Notes under the pieces: model-generated
Database searches by the model: none
What the model was told of the DNA's origin: nothing
What the model saw: only the letters and a program-made list of their open reading frames with translations
Translations under genes and position numbers: made by a program
Shown: piece by piece, positions 53,106-64,000 of the stretch
How the letters are laid out: every line of letters begins with the position of its first letter
How positions within the stretch are numbered: the first letter of the stretch is position 1
Source: Gammaproteobacteria bacterium
GTDB lineage: Bacteria; Pseudomonadota; Gammaproteobacteria; Pseudomonadales; Pseudohongiellaceae
Length of the DNA stretch: 64,000 nt
Direction: 5' to 3'
NCBI GenBank assembly: GCA_029253585.1
Contig: JAQWZF010000042.1
Coordinates: 1-64,000, forward strand

Positions 53106-55184
53106 ATGTTAAAAAAAGATTTTCTATTCGAGATAGGTACAGAGGAGCTGCCTCCTAAGGCACTGCTCAAACTGTCGAAGTCGTTTCAGGCTGGCGTAGT
53201 AGATGGTTTGAAGAAGGAGTCACTCAGCTACACTGATGTAAGAGCGTTCGCTACTCCTCGTCGATTAGCCCTGTTAGTGTCGCAGCTGGATGAGAAGCAA
53301 GAAGACAAGCAAACAGACAAATTTGGTCCCGCCGTTAAAGCTGCCTTCGATGGTGAAGGTAACCCCACGCCAGCGGCCAGTGGGTTCGCCAAGTCTTGCG
53401 GAGTTGAGGTATCTGATCTTGGCACAGCAGAGAAAGACGGCGTAGAGAAACTTAGCTATTTATCCACGCAGCCCGGTAAGTCAACTACCCAGTTGCTGCC
53501 CTCGATTATAGACACAGCACTGGCTAAGCTACCGATTCCCAAGAGAATGCGCTGGGGCGCGTCTCGAGATGAATTTGTGCGCCCGGTTCACTGGGTGGTA
53601 TTACTGTTCGGCAATGAGGTGGTTAAGACTACTATTCTTGGCGTGGAGTCCGGCATGAAGACCCTGGGTCATCGGTTTCATTACTCGGAAAAGATCAAGA
53701 TCGGCAACCCAGGTGACTATGAATCGCTATTGGAGAACCCTGGTAATGTCATCGCCGATTTCGCGAGACGTAGAGAGATAATTCGAAGCGCTATCGTTGC
53801 CGAAGGCGAGAAGCTAAATGCCTCCACCGTTGTAGATGAGGCACTTCTGGACGAGGTAACAAGCCTAGTTGAATATCCGGTTGCGCTAACTGGCAGGTTT
53901 GACCAATTATTTTTGGACGTTCCCTCCGAAGCCTTGATCCTGGCTATGAAGTCTCATCAGAAATGTTTCTATCTTCTCGATAAGGATCGGAAACTCTTGC
54001 CGTATTTCGTCACCGTGAGCAATATTCGAAGCACAGACCCAGCTCAGGTTATTGAGGGTAATGAGAGGGTTATTCGCCCGCGACTGGCAGATGCAAAATT
54101 CTTCTACGAGACAGATCAACAGAATTCCCTTGAAAGCCGCCTGGAGCAATTAAAGAAGGTCGTGTTTCAAGAGAAGTTAGGCACCGTCTATGAGCGTAGC
54201 CTGAGAGTTGCAAAGCTTGCGGCTTTTATTGCTAAAGACACCGGCGAAGATGAGTCGCAGGCGCAACGAGCGGCCATGCTTTCGAAGTGTGACTTGGTAA
54301 GCAATATGGTGGGTGAATTCGCCGACTTGCAGGGTCTTATGGGATCTTACTATGCTAGAAACGACGGTGAGCCTGAGCCCGTAGCCCAGGCGATCAATGA
54401 ACAATATAGGCCTAGATATGCTGGCGATGATCTCCCGTCTACCCCAATAGGCAGCATTCTAGCGGTGTCCGACAAACTGGATTCGATAGTTGGCTTATTT
54501 GCTATAGGTCAGCCACCTACTGGCTCTAAGGATCCGTTCGCTCTTCGGCGCTCGGCAATCGGGGTTTTAAGAATCCTGGTTGAGAACAAGATGGACTTGG
54601 ATCTCATGACCTGTATAGAAGCGTCTCTAAAGGGTTTCGAATCGGTCGAAGTTGCTTCTGACACGGCCGAGAAGGTGTTTGAATTCATGCTCGAAAGATT
54701 TCGCAGTTGGTACGCTGATGAAGGCATTTCTAGCAGCGTCTTCCAGTCTGTCATGGAGCTGAAGCCACGCAGGCCCTACGATTTCAACAAGCGAATTCAA
54801 GCTGTTTCTAATTTCAGTCAACTTGAGGAAGCAGCAGCCTTAGCCGCAGCCAATAAACGAGTGTCAAATCTACTCAATAAGGTTGACCCAACGTCGCTTA
54901 CAATAGACATCAAGGAGACGCTGTTTGATGGTGAGGCAGAAGTCTCGCTCTTTCAGCAGCTGCAAGCCAAAGAGTTAAACACGATCCCTTTGTTCGACGC
55001 GGGAGACTATACTGCCGGATTCGCCGAGTTGGCGCAGTTGAAGGATAGCGTAGACGGATTCTTCGACGATGTCCTAGTTATGTGTGAGGACGAGGCTGTA
55101 CAGAAAAATCGCCTTGCTTTGCTACAGAGGCTTCGCGCGATTTTTCTCAGAGTAGCAGATATTTCCTATTTACACACCAGTTAG
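53106..55184 (+). CDS. glyS: Glycyl-tRNA synthetase beta subunit
   Basis: The 692-residue beta subunit begins DFLFEIGTEELPPKAL and has RMRWGASRDEFVRPVHWVVLLFG, an HD-like region and a C-terminal anticodon-binding part ending in the DALR-type helices. It binds tRNA-Gly in the alpha2beta2 enzyme. It is immediately downstream of glyQ and 25 bp before gmhB. Confidence 0.97.
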   Translation: MLKKDFLFEIGTEELPPKALLKLSKSFQAGVVDGLKKESLSYTDVRAFATPRRLALLVSQLDEKQEDKQTDKFGPAVKAAFDGEGNPTPAASGFAKSCGVEVSDLGTAEKDGVEKLSYLSTQPGKSTTQLLPSIIDTALAKLPIPKRMRWGASRDEFVRPVHWVVLLFGNEVVKTTILGVESGMKTLGHRFHYSEKIKIGNPGDYESLLENPGNVIADFARRREIIRSAIVAEGEKLNASTVVDEALLDEVTSLVEYPVALTGRFDQLFLDVPSEALILAMKSHQKCFYLLDKDRKLLPYFVTVSNIRSTDPAQVIEGNERVIRPRLADAKFFYETDQQNSLESRLEQLKKVVFQEKLGTVYERSLRVAKLAAFIAKDTGEDESQAQRAAMLSKCDLVSNMVGEFADLQGLMGSYYARNDGEPEPVAQAINEQYRPRYAGDDLPSTPIGSILAVSDKLDSIVGLFAIGQPPTGSKDPFALRRSAIGVLRILVENKMDLDLMTCIEASLKGFESVEVASDTAEKVFEFMLERFRSWYADEGISSSVFQSVMELKPRRPYDFNKRIQAVSNFSQLEEAAALAAANKRVSNLLNKVDPTSLTIDIKETLFDGEAEVSLFQQLQAKELNTIPLFDAGDYTAGFAELAQLKDSVDGFFDDVLVMCEDEAVQKNRLALLQRLRAIFLRVADISYLHTS

Positions 55185-55209
55185 TCATTCGCAGTCAAGG
55201 CCAGCAAGC

Positions 55210-55752
55210 ATGAAGACTATAGTTCTTGATCGAGATGGCGTTATTAATCAAGACTCAGATCACCATATTAAGTCTGTTGAAGAGTTTGTTCCCATAGCAG
55301 GCAGTATTGAAGCAATTGCCAAACTCAGTGCTGCTGGCTTTCGAGTGTTTATTGCAACGAACCAATCCGGCCTCGCGCGAAAATATTTTGACGAGGACAT
55401 TCTGTCCGAGATACACCATTTATTGTGTTCTATGGTAGAACAGCTTGGCGGTACTATAGACGGCATATTCTATTGCCCACATCATCCAGACGATAATTGT
55501 ACTTGTAGAAAGCCGAGAACTGGGCTACTTGAGCAGATTGAGAGTGAGTTTGCCTGCGAGCTTGCGGGAAGTTATTTTGTCGGTGACAGTCTTAAGGATA
55601 TTCAGGTAGCAGAAGCCTTTGGCTGTAAACCGATTTTGGTACGTACTGGAAAAGGCACTTTAACAGAGAGTGGATTGGAATCGAACGGCGTAGCTGATGT
55701 GCGCGTTTATGAAAACCTATCTAGTGCCATTTCTGATATTTTGGAAGTATAG
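55210..55752 (+). CDS. gmhB: D-glycero-beta-D-manno-heptose 1,7-bisphosphate 7-phosphatase
   Basis: The 180-residue HAD-superfamily phosphatase has the catalytic motif LDRDGVINQDSD, motif II IATNQSGLAR, the zinc-binding CPHHPDDNCTCRKP loop and motif IV FVGDSLKDIQVA. It acts in ADP-heptose synthesis for the LPS core. It lies in the usual glyS-gmhB-plsC order and is 4 bp before plsC. Confidence 0.95.
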   Translation: MKTIVLDRDGVINQDSDHHIKSVEEFVPIAGSIEAIAKLSAAGFRVFIATNQSGLARKYFDEDILSEIHHLLCSMVEQLGGTIDGIFYCPHHPDDNCTCRKPRTGLLEQIESEFACELAGSYFVGDSLKDIQVAEAFGCKPILVRTGKGTLTESGLESNGVADVRVYENLSSAISDILEV

Positions 55753-55756
55753 AGAA

Positions 55757-56476
55757 ATGACTTGGTTATTCCTTGGGATTCGCTCTACTGTGTTCTACTT
55801 CGGCTACTGTTTTTTTACTGTCATTCTCTCAATAGTTTTTATTGTCTTCTTTCCTATTCTTCCTCCCAAGGGACGACATGTTATCGCCAGTATATGGTGT
55901 GACTCTATACTCGTGTGGTTACGGCTTTGCTGCGGGGTTAAGTATAAGATCATTGGCATAGAGAACCTGCCTACGACACCCGCGATAGTTATTGCCAATC
56001 ATCAAAGCAGCTGGGAGACGATACTCTTCTATAAACTAATTTTTCCCGTATCGCCGATTCTAAAGAAGGAGCTAATAGCTATTCCATTTTGGGGATGGTC
56101 TATGCGATTGCTAAAGCCCATTGCCATAGATAGGAGCAAGCCTCGAGAAGCGGGTAGGTCCTTAATGATTCAGGGTGTGAATAGAATCAAGAATGGTAAT
56201 TCGGTCATCGTTTTCCCCGAAGGCAGCCGATCAAAATTCGGTACCGTCAAACGCTTCTCGCGCGGGGGAGCAAAACTCGCTGGAGTCTCGAAAGCAGATA
56301 TCGTACCGATTGCCCACAACGCAGGATATTGTTGGCCGGCGAGAGACTTCATTAAGAAACCCGGGCTCATAACCGTAGTTATTGGCGAGAGGATATCAAT
56401 TGCTGATCTTGATGCTAACGAGCTGACAGTTCTGGTCGAGAGCTGGATTCGAAAGACGGTAGAGGAATTGAACTAG
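55757..56476 (+). CDS. plsC: 1-acyl-sn-glycerol-3-phosphate acyltransferase (PlsC family)
   Basis: The chosen ATG at 55757 (MTWLFLGIRSTVF) lies 4 bp after the gmhB stop; the longer frame would overlap gmhB. The 239-residue protein has one or two N-terminal membrane helices, the acyltransferase motif ANHQSSWET (HX4E variant), and motif III FPEGSRSK. It makes phosphatidic acid from lysophosphatidic acid. In this position Pseudomonas has a comparable acyltransferase. Confidence 0.92.
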   Translation: MTWLFLGIRSTVFYFGYCFFTVILSIVFIVFFPILPPKGRHVIASIWCDSILVWLRLCCGVKYKIIGIENLPTTPAIVIANHQSSWETILFYKLIFPVSPILKKELIAIPFWGWSMRLLKPIAIDRSKPREAGRSLMIQGVNRIKNGNSVIVFPEGSRSKFGTVKRFSRGGAKLAGVSKADIVPIAHNAGYCWPARDFIKKPGLITVVIGERISIADLDANELTVLVESWIRKTVEELN

Positions 56477-56496
56477 AGCGCGCTATGCGCTCTTGT
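56476..56496 (+). terminator. Possible terminator after plsC
   Basis: GAGCGC-GCTAT-GCGCTC forms a 6-bp GC-rich stem with a 5-nt loop right after the plsC stop, followed by TTGT. The T-run is short, so efficiency is uncertain. It sits between convergent plsC and gyrB. Confidence 0.5.
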
Positions 56497-56518
56497 AAAA
56501 TCTGCGCCCTTACCTACA

Positions 56519-58972
<2,454 letters not shown>

Positions 58973-59026
58973 TTAGCAGACACTATCGGCTGCTTTCCCC
59001 TCAATATCAGATAATTTCACTAAAAA

Positions 59027-60109
59027 TCAAGCTGTTATTGTACCACGTTCCACGTGGAACGTGGCCACTTCAAGCGCCTCGGGTAGACAATTTAAGACAG
59101 CGTCTATTTCTACGCAGGTTATAAACACCTGCCCTCCCAGGCCTACCAGCTGCGCCAGTACAGCCTCCCTGTTTACTTTGTCCAGCTCAGATGGCAAGTC
59201 ATCAACGAGAAACAAACAACTCCGATCAAGGGCCTCGCTTAGCAACAAGCCCTGGGCGAGCTTCATCGCGCTAACCAAGATCTTCTGCTGGCCCCTCGAT
59301 AAAATCTCTACCGCCTTGCTTCTGCCTATTTTGAAGGATAGATCGGCCCTATGGGGGCCATTCTGCGTAGCACCATAGCGAGCATCAAGGTTCCTATTAT
59401 CAGTAAGGACCTGCTCTAGCCCCCTTTCTCTATCCCAACCACACTCATAATCGATCTCAAGTACTTCGGCCTCAGCGCCGTCCATCTCACTATACAACCT
59501 CATAAGCAATGGCAAAAAAATTTGTAAGTATCCACTTCGAGCACGATCGACCTCTCTCGCAGCATTGCAAAGCTCAGAATCCCAAGCAGAGATCTGTGCG
59601 AAGTCAGGCGCTCTCTGTTTTAACAATAGGTTTCGATTAGCTATCGATTTCTTAGTTCTTCGCCAATTTTCTACGAAACTTTGTTCCACGTGAAACACAC
59701 CCCAGTCCAGGAATTGCCTTCTGGACCTAGGGCCCCCTTCCAGAAGAAGAAAGGAATTCGAGTCGAGGATCTGAACGGGTAATTCACGAGCGACACTCTC
59801 CCAGTTTCGCTGCTTCTCGGAACGGAATCTGAGCTCAGGACTCTGACGGCGTGACTTGCTGAACCCGATCTCTTTACCGTCCTGTAATCGAGCAAAAACA
59901 ACCGCCTGCTCTTGATCGCTATTAATTAGCGGATCTATCTTACTAGTTCGAAAAGACCGACCGGTCGCCAAAAGATGAATAGACTCGAGAATGCTTGTCT
60001 TGCCGGAGCCGTTCTCTCCGTGCAGTACATTTATCGTTGGGGCTGGCACAATATCTAGAGACTCTAGATTTCGTACCGTACTAACATTCAGCTTCTCGAT
60101 GATGCTCAT
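59027..60109 (-). CDS. recF: DNA replication and repair protein RecF
   Basis: The 360-residue SMC-like ATPase has Walker A LHGENGSGKTSILESI, the signature ILSRGQQKILVSAMKLAQ and Walker B LFLVDDLPSELD. It loads RecA at gaps with RecO and RecR. It sits in the conserved dnaA-dnaN-recF-gyrB order. Confidence 0.97.
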   Translation of the reverse strand: MSIIEKLNVSTVRNLESLDIVPAPTINVLHGENGSGKTSILESIHLLATGRSFRTSKIDPLINSDQEQAVVFARLQDGKEIGFSKSRRQSPELRFRSEKQRNWESVARELPVQILDSNSFLLLEGGPRSRRQFLDWGVFHVEQSFVENWRRTKKSIANRNLLLKQRAPDFAQISAWDSELCNAAREVDRARSGYLQIFLPLLMRLYSEMDGAEAEVLEIDYECGWDRERGLEQVLTDNRNLDARYGATQNGPHRADLSFKIGRSKAVEILSRGQQKILVSAMKLAQGLLLSEALDRSCLFLVDDLPSELDKVNREAVLAQLVGLGGQVFITCVEIDAVLNCLPEALEVATFHVERGTITA

Positions 60110-60154
60110 AATAGGGAAGCTCGGGCTGGTACCTTCACGGGCCGCAGCTATTAG

Positions 60155-61258
60155 TTATAAACGCATCGGCATAACAACATATAGTGCATCACTGCCTTCT
60201 TCCGCTTCCAGCAAGGCACTGCTGTTTGCATCCGAAAGTGTGATGCGCGCCTTCTTGCTGCTCAGAGTAGAAAGTACATCGATGAGGTAACTGACATTAA
60301 AACCAATCTCTAGAGAGTCCCCCTCGTACTCAACTGATACTATCTCTTCGGCCTCTTCCTGCTCAGGGTTATTCGCTAGAATCTTTAATTCACCACTCGA
60401 AAGCAAAACCCGCACTCCACGGTACTTCTCATTGGACAGTATCGATGCCCGGGAGAAACCCTGCCTCAGTTCCTGACAATCTCCGATCAATACCTTGTTG
60501 CCACCCTTCGGCAACACTCGGTTATAGTCTGGAAACTTGCCGTCTACTAGTTTCGACGTAAAAGTGAATGCCGGCACACTGGCGCGAATATGGTTCTGGC
60601 CGAAGGTAAGCGATATATCGCCGGAGTCGTCTGTTAGTAGCCGCGCCATTTCCATAATGCCTTTGCGTGGCAAAATTAGCTGCTGCGATTCAGAGATGGA
60701 ATTGCTTATGTTGAGGGTTTCCATCGCCAGGCGATGGCCGTCGGTCGCAACAACTCGTAAGTAGTCCGGCGCAACCTCAAACAGCATGCCGTTAAGATAG
60801 TAGCGCACGTCCAGCTGTGCCATTGCAAAACTTGTACTGTCCAATAACTCTCGCAGTTTACTCTGCGACATAGTGATAGAAAACGTATCAGGCTCTTCAT
60901 CGACCGCTGGAAACTCTGTGGCCGGCAGGGTAGTGAGCGTAAACCTGCTGCGGCCGGACTTAATCGTTACCTTATTCTCAACCAGGGTGAGTTCTATATT
61001 TGCATCATCACTTAGCGATTTGCAGATATCCAACAACTTGCGTGCTGGGACAGTAATTTCACCGGGCTTGTGTGCCTGGTCCACGGTGACACGACCGACC
61101 AATTCCACTTCAAGATCGGTACCTGTGAGTGATAGCTCAGTGTCCTTTAATACCAAAAGGACATTTGAAAGTACTGGTAAAGTCTGACGTCTCTCGACCA
61201 CACCACTAACTAACTGCAAGGGTTTTAAAAAACCCTCTCTTGATATAACAAAATGCAT
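60155..61258 (-). CDS. dnaN: DNA polymerase III beta sliding clamp
   Basis: The 367-residue clamp subunit has three repeated domains. It begins MHFVISREGFLKPLQLVSGVV and ends with the typical YVVMPMRL. It encircles DNA as a dimer and tethers polymerase III. It lies 49 bp downstream of dnaA. Confidence 0.98.
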   Translation of the reverse strand: MHFVISREGFLKPLQLVSGVVERRQTLPVLSNVLLVLKDTELSLTGTDLEVELVGRVTVDQAHKPGEITVPARKLLDICKSLSDDANIELTLVENKVTIKSGRSRFTLTTLPATEFPAVDEEPDTFSITMSQSKLRELLDSTSFAMAQLDVRYYLNGMLFEVAPDYLRVVATDGHRLAMETLNISNSISESQQLILPRKGIMEMARLLTDDSGDISLTFGQNHIRASVPAFTFTSKLVDGKFPDYNRVLPKGGNKVLIGDCQELRQGFSRASILSNEKYRGVRVLLSSGELKILANNPEQEEAEEIVSVEYEGDSLEIGFNVSYLIDVLSTLSSKKARITLSDANSSALLEAEEGSDALYVVMPMRL

Positions 61259-61306
61259 CGTTTTGCTTTCCTTTCTTTCTAAACTCAGGCCATCACTGCG
61301 GAGCGT

Positions 61307-62752
61307 TTAACTCGATAACGACCTGAGCAAGTTATTATAGTCTTCTTGTATATCGATTGAGCTGTGGCGCAGCTTTTTAACTTGCTTGCAAGCATGCATC
61401 ACAGTGGTATGGTCCCTGCCGCCGAAGGCGTCACCAATTTCCGGTAAGCTGTGATTAGTTAGCTCTTTGGAAAGGCTCATTGCTACTTGTCGAGGTCTAG
61501 CCACCGACCGGTTGCGCCGCTTCGATAGCATGTCTGCCATCTTAATCTTGTAATACTCGGCTACAGAGCGCTGAATGTTGTCTATTGTTACTAACTTATC
61601 CTGAAGGGCAAAAAGATCACGTAGCGCTTCCTTTATAAGTTCTAGGTCTATTTTCTGGCCAGTGAAGTTTGAGTGTGCAATAACTCGTTTCAATGCACCC
61701 TCAAGCTCTCGCACATTTGAACGCAAGCGCTGAGCTATGAACATTGCTACATCATTTGGCAGCTCAACATTAGATAGCGCCGCCTTATTCATCAAAATCG
61801 CTGCTCTGGTTTCCAGTTCTGGCGGCTCAACGGCAACAGTAAGGCCCCAACCAAACCGGGATTTCAAACGCTCCTCGAGCCCATTTATCTCTTTATGATA
61901 GCGATCGCAGGTCAATATGATCTGCTGACCGCCTTCTAGCAAGGCGTTGAATGTATGAAAAAACTCTTCCTGGGACCGTTCTTTTCCTGCAAAGAATTGA
62001 ATATCGTCGATAAGCAGAGCATCTACAGAGCGGTAGAATCGCTTAAACTCGTTAATCGCGTTTAATTGCAGCGCCGTCACCATGGTGGCAACAAAGGTCT
62101 CAGAATGCAGGTAGACAACTTTCGCATTCGGCTTTTTAGCTACCAGATAGTTCCCAATAGCATGCATTAAGTGAGTCTTACCTAACCCCACACCACCATA
62201 TATAAAGAGGGGGTTATAGGCATAGCCTGGGTTTTCCGCGACCTGCATCGCTGCAGCTCTAGCGAGCTGGTTTGACTTACCTTCAACGAAGTTATCGAAA
62301 GTATTTTCGACGTTCAGTGCGCCTCGATGTCTTAATTTTCCTTCGATGACTATATCGACCCTGCGCCTTTCTGCTTCTGCCGAACTAGCCTTGAATTGGG
62401 TTGGCGGTTTTGGGCTGGGCTGAGCTTGCGTGTTCGCAGCCTGTGCTTGGACGGCTTTCGCTAAGTTATCTTTGACGGCGGCCTGGCCTGCTGCTACTCG
62501 CTCCGCAGGATCACCTCTGAACACCTCCAGGCGAACCTCGAGTGCGGCATCATTGGATTCGGCTACAATTTCTTCAATTCGGGGCAGAAACTTTCCTTTT
62601 ACCCAATCCTGGATAAATCTATTTGGAGCCAAAATACGCAAAACCGATGAGTCCGTCTCCACGTGAAGAGGTTTTATCCACGTATTAAATTGTTGGGAGG
62701 GTAATTCTGCTCTCAAGCAGTCGATACATTCTTGCCAGATTGTTACAGCCAC
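61307..62752 (-). CDS. dnaA: Chromosomal replication initiator DnaA
   Basis: The 481-residue AAA+ protein has the N-terminal DnaB-interaction domain (about 1-85), a Gln/Ala/Pro linker, Walker [17 protein letters not shown], Walker [13 protein letters not shown] and the C-terminal domain IV with [18 protein letters not shown], which binds DnaA boxes. The start is GTG at 62752. Candidate DnaA boxes lie in the region just upstream (62753-63177). Confidence 0.98.
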   Translation of the reverse strand: MAVTIWQECIDCLRAELPSQQFNTWIKPLHVETDSSVLRILAPNRFIQDWVKGKFLPRIEEIVAESNDAALEVRLEVFRGDPAERVAAGQAAVKDNLAKAVQAQAANTQAQPSPKPPTQFKASSAEAERRRVDIVIEGKLRHRGALNVENTFDNFVEGKSNQLARAAAMQVAENPGYAYNPLFIYGGVGLGKTHLMHAIGNYLVAKKPNAKVVYLHSETFVATMVTALQLNAINEFKRFYRSVDALLIDDIQFFAGKERSQEEFFHTFNALLEGGQQIILTCDRYHKEINGLEERLKSRFGWGLTVAVEPPELETRAAILMNKAALSNVELPNDVAMFIAQRLRSNVRELEGALKRVIAHSNFTGQKIDLELIKEALRDLFALQDKLVTIDNIQRSVAEYYKIKMADMLSKRRNRSVARPRQVAMSLSKELTNHSLPEIGDAFGGRDHTTVMHACKQVKKLRHSSIDIQEDYNNLLRSLSS

Positions 62753-62820
62753 GTTTTTTTGCCCGCATTATTTATTATTTTTACTAAAACAGACGACAAT
62801 TCTATAAGCTCAGGCAAGAG

Positions 62821-62829
62821 TTATCCACT
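62821..62829 (+). promoter_or_regulatory. DnaA box (one mismatch)
   Basis: TTATCCACT differs from the consensus TTATCCACA at the last base. It lies about 70 bp upstream of the dnaA start and could serve dnaA autoregulation as well as origin binding. Confidence 0.55.
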
Positions 62830-62954
62830 GGCAACTAGGAAAAGATAAGGTTTTTTCGTTGTGTTTTATTTATATATTTATCAGATACTTAAAATCTTTT
62901 TGCTGTTTTTTTCCGAGTAAAAAACCACTTCTATTCACAGTATTATTCGAAACC

Positions 62955-62963
62955 TGTTGATAA
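62955..62963 (-). promoter_or_regulatory. DnaA box (one mismatch)
   Basis: TGTTGATAA is the reverse complement of TTATCAACA, one base from the consensus TTATCCACA. Its start is 15 bp from the start of the perfect box at 62970, same orientation. Confidence 0.5.
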
Positions 62964-62969
62964 CAAAGC

Positions 62970-62978
62970 TGTGGATAA
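62970..62978 (-). promoter_or_regulatory. DnaA box (perfect)
   Basis: TGTGGATAA is the exact reverse complement of the DnaA consensus TTATCCACA and lies inside the dnaA-rpmH gap. Confidence 0.75.
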
Positions 62979-63177
62979 CTTGTGATTAAATTCTGGATTA
63001 GAATGTACTTAATCTCCAATGGCCCAGCCTTTACCCTAAGCGCTTATTTAACCTAGATGAATCGTCCTACTTATACACCTAATTCCGTTGCATGTTGACA
63101 CTAAACCCTCTAAAATTCGTGTCCCTATTTTCGAACCGCTTCGTTCGGTTTGTGATTGAAGAACCGGATGAATTGAT

Positions 63178-63312
63178 ATGAAAAGAACATTCCAACCCAG
63201 CGTATTAAAAAGAGCTCGAACCCACGGTTTTAGAGCTCGAATGGCAACCAAAGGCGGCCGTCTTGTGATTAAGAGACGTCGTTCTAGAGGACGTGCCAAG
63301 CTCTCAGCATAA
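63178..63312 (+). CDS. rpmH: 50S ribosomal protein L34
   Basis: The 44-residue product begins [20 protein letters not shown] and ends SRGRAKLSA, with the universal [13 protein letters not shown] core. Length is exactly that of gammaproteobacterial L34. It is followed 58 bp later by rnpA, the conserved pair. Confidence 0.98.
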   Translation: MKRTFQPSVLKRARTHGFRARMATKGGRLVIKRRRSRGRAKLSA

Positions 63313-63370
63313 GTTCTGATTTCTCTGCTGTTCGATGATTGGCTAGTCTGATGAGAAGAGAGAATAAAAC

Positions 63371-63757
63371 GTGGCTGAGTTCAGCTTTCCCAAAACGTCT
63401 AGGCTGCTAAACGCTGCAGACTATAAAGCTGTCTTCAGTGATGCGCAGTTCAAAGTCTCCTTTCGTCACTTTCTGGTGCTAGCCAGGACTAATGATCGGT
63501 CTGGCTCTAGAATAGGGTTGGTTATAGCGAAGAAAAACGTAGCGCTTGCTGTGCAACGCAACCGAATCAAGCGCCAGCTGCGAGATACTTTTCGCCACAG
63601 CAGGGCACTGTTAGACTCGCTGGATTTGGTCGTGTTGGCAAGAAAAGATGCTGATAAACTCGACAACATTCAGTTGAAGGATACGATCGAATCTTTGTTG
63701 CAGGATCTTCACACAAAGATGAAAAGAGCTGCAGCTAAAAGCCAGGGCAACGGGTAA
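63371..63757 (+). CDS. rnpA: Ribonuclease P protein component
   Basis: The 128-residue basic protein has FPKTSRLLNAADYKAVF and the RNR motif in NVALAVQRNRIKRQLRDTFR, which contacts RNase P RNA and the pre-tRNA leader. The start is GTG at 63371 with GAGAGAA upstream. The catalytic RNA gene is not in the window. Confidence 0.97.
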   Translation: MAEFSFPKTSRLLNAADYKAVFSDAQFKVSFRHFLVLARTNDRSGSRIGLVIAKKNVALAVQRNRIKRQLRDTFRHSRALLDSLDLVVLARKDADKLDNIQLKDTIESLLQDLHTKMKRAAAKSQGNG

Positions 63758-63765
63758 AAGCAAAC

Positions 63766-64000
63766 ATGATGGACATTCTACTTATTCGACTTATCAACGC
63801 TTACCAGTCTAGTTTGAGTTTGCTCATCGGCAATCAGTGTCGCTTTCATCCCACCTGTTCTCAATACACTAAAGAAGCAATTCAAATTCACGGCTCAATG
63901 CGAGGATCCTGGCTTGGGATTCGCCGTATCTGCAGCTGTCACCCTTTTCACGAAGGGGGCTTTGACCCCGTTCCCGATAGTTCGGACCCCAAGGGTCAGT
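63766..64000 (+). CDS. yidD: Membrane protein insertion efficiency factor YidD (truncated by window end)
   Basis: The ATG at 63766 (or 63769) lies 8 bp after rnpA. The open frame reads to the window edge with the YidD features CRFHPTCSQYTKEAI, an RGSWLGIRRI helix, CHPFHEGGFDPVP. Three of the conserved cysteines are seen. YidD lies between rnpA and yidC (oxaA) in most Gram-negative genomes and aids YidC-dependent insertion. The 3' end is outside the window. Confidence 0.93.
   Translation, partial: MMDILLIRLINAYQSSLSLLIGNQCRFHPTCSQYTKEAIQIHGSMRGSWLGIRRICSCHPFHEGGFDPVPDSSDPKGQ

Larger units (their letters stand above)
62753..63177. other. Candidate chromosomal origin region (oriC) between dnaA and rpmH
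   Basis: The 425-bp gap between divergent dnaA and rpmH is where oriC lies in Pseudomonas-type genomes. It holds one perfect DnaA box (TGTGGATAA, 62970-62978), two near matches (TTATCCACT at 62821-62829 and TGTTGATAA at 62955-62963) and an AT-rich stretch (about 62849-62905) suited to unwinding. The dnaA and rpmH promoters should also be here. Origin activity is inferred from position and boxes. Confidence 0.65.

Noticed and set aside
63095..63116. TTGACA and TAAAAT as the rpmH promoter
   Set aside because: The spacing is only 10 bp, too short for a sigma70 promoter.

Overview
The window looks like a chromosomal segment of a gammaproteobacterium. The replication block (gyrB-recF-dnaN-dnaA-oriC-rpmH-rnpA-yidD), the run def-fmt-rsmB-trkA-trkH-lpxL-type acyltransferase-glyQ-glyS-gmhB-plsC, and the groups polA/engB/cytochrome c4/dsbA and znuA/znuC-znuB all resemble the origin-proximal gene order known from Pseudomonas and relatives. 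Base composition is mixed, roughly half GC. A marine member of the Cellvibrionales/Spongiibacterales kind is my guess, not a demonstrated assignment.

Region 1 (1-14669) is the accessory part and the most interesting. The 5' end of a large type I secreted, S-layer/RTX-like protein runs off the left edge on the minus strand. Next to it lies a minus-strand operon of a FecR-domain periplasmic protein, a CHASE2-sensor class III nucleotide cyclase and a TPR + outer-membrane beta-barrel protein. Divergent from that operon are a Crp/Fnr-family regulator, a complete type I secretion machine (PrtD-type ABC, HlyD-type adaptor, TolC-type channel), an unrecognised 175-residue protein, a PIG-L-type deacetylase and a Wzm/Wzt polysaccharide exporter. 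A TGTGA-N6-TCACA operator lies upstream of the secreted-protein gene, with a -10 box that puts it at -41.5. A near-identical operator lies between fecR and the Crp/Fnr gene. The regulator keeps the R-E-x3-R recognition helix that reads exactly this sequence. I infer a closed surface-sensing circuit: periplasmic sensing, nucleotide synthesis, Crp-like activation, then expression and export of the surface protein. The cyclase purine pocket and the regulator phosphate-binding cassette are both non-canonical, so the signal may not be ordinary cAMP.

Region 2 (14666-24655) is a type II secretion operon reading gspL-M-E-F-D-G-H-I-J-K on the minus strand. GspD carries a lipobox and no gspC or pilotin gene is present. 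Region 3 (24882-32805) holds dsbA, a dihaem cytochrome c4, engB, polA (proofreading residues lost, non-ATG start) and a divergent zinc importer. Region 4 (32813-40130) is a respiratory module: Sco, haem O synthase, and an aa3-type oxidase whose subunit II carries two cytochrome c domains, followed by two tandem subunit III genes and a subunit IV.

Region 5 (40205-45276) is aroE, hemF and purE, followed by two decayed genes, dprA and a LysM-domain gene, each with several stops or frameshifts. purK and tsaC, which accompany these genes in related genomes, are not here. Region 6 (45390-56496) is housekeeping: deformylation, fMet-tRNA formylation, rRNA methylation, K+ uptake, lipid A acylation, glycyl-tRNA synthetase, heptose and phospholipid synthesis. 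Region 7 (56519-64000) is the replication origin block, ending in a truncated yidD. I saw no tRNA, rRNA, insertion sequence, integrase or CRISPR array.
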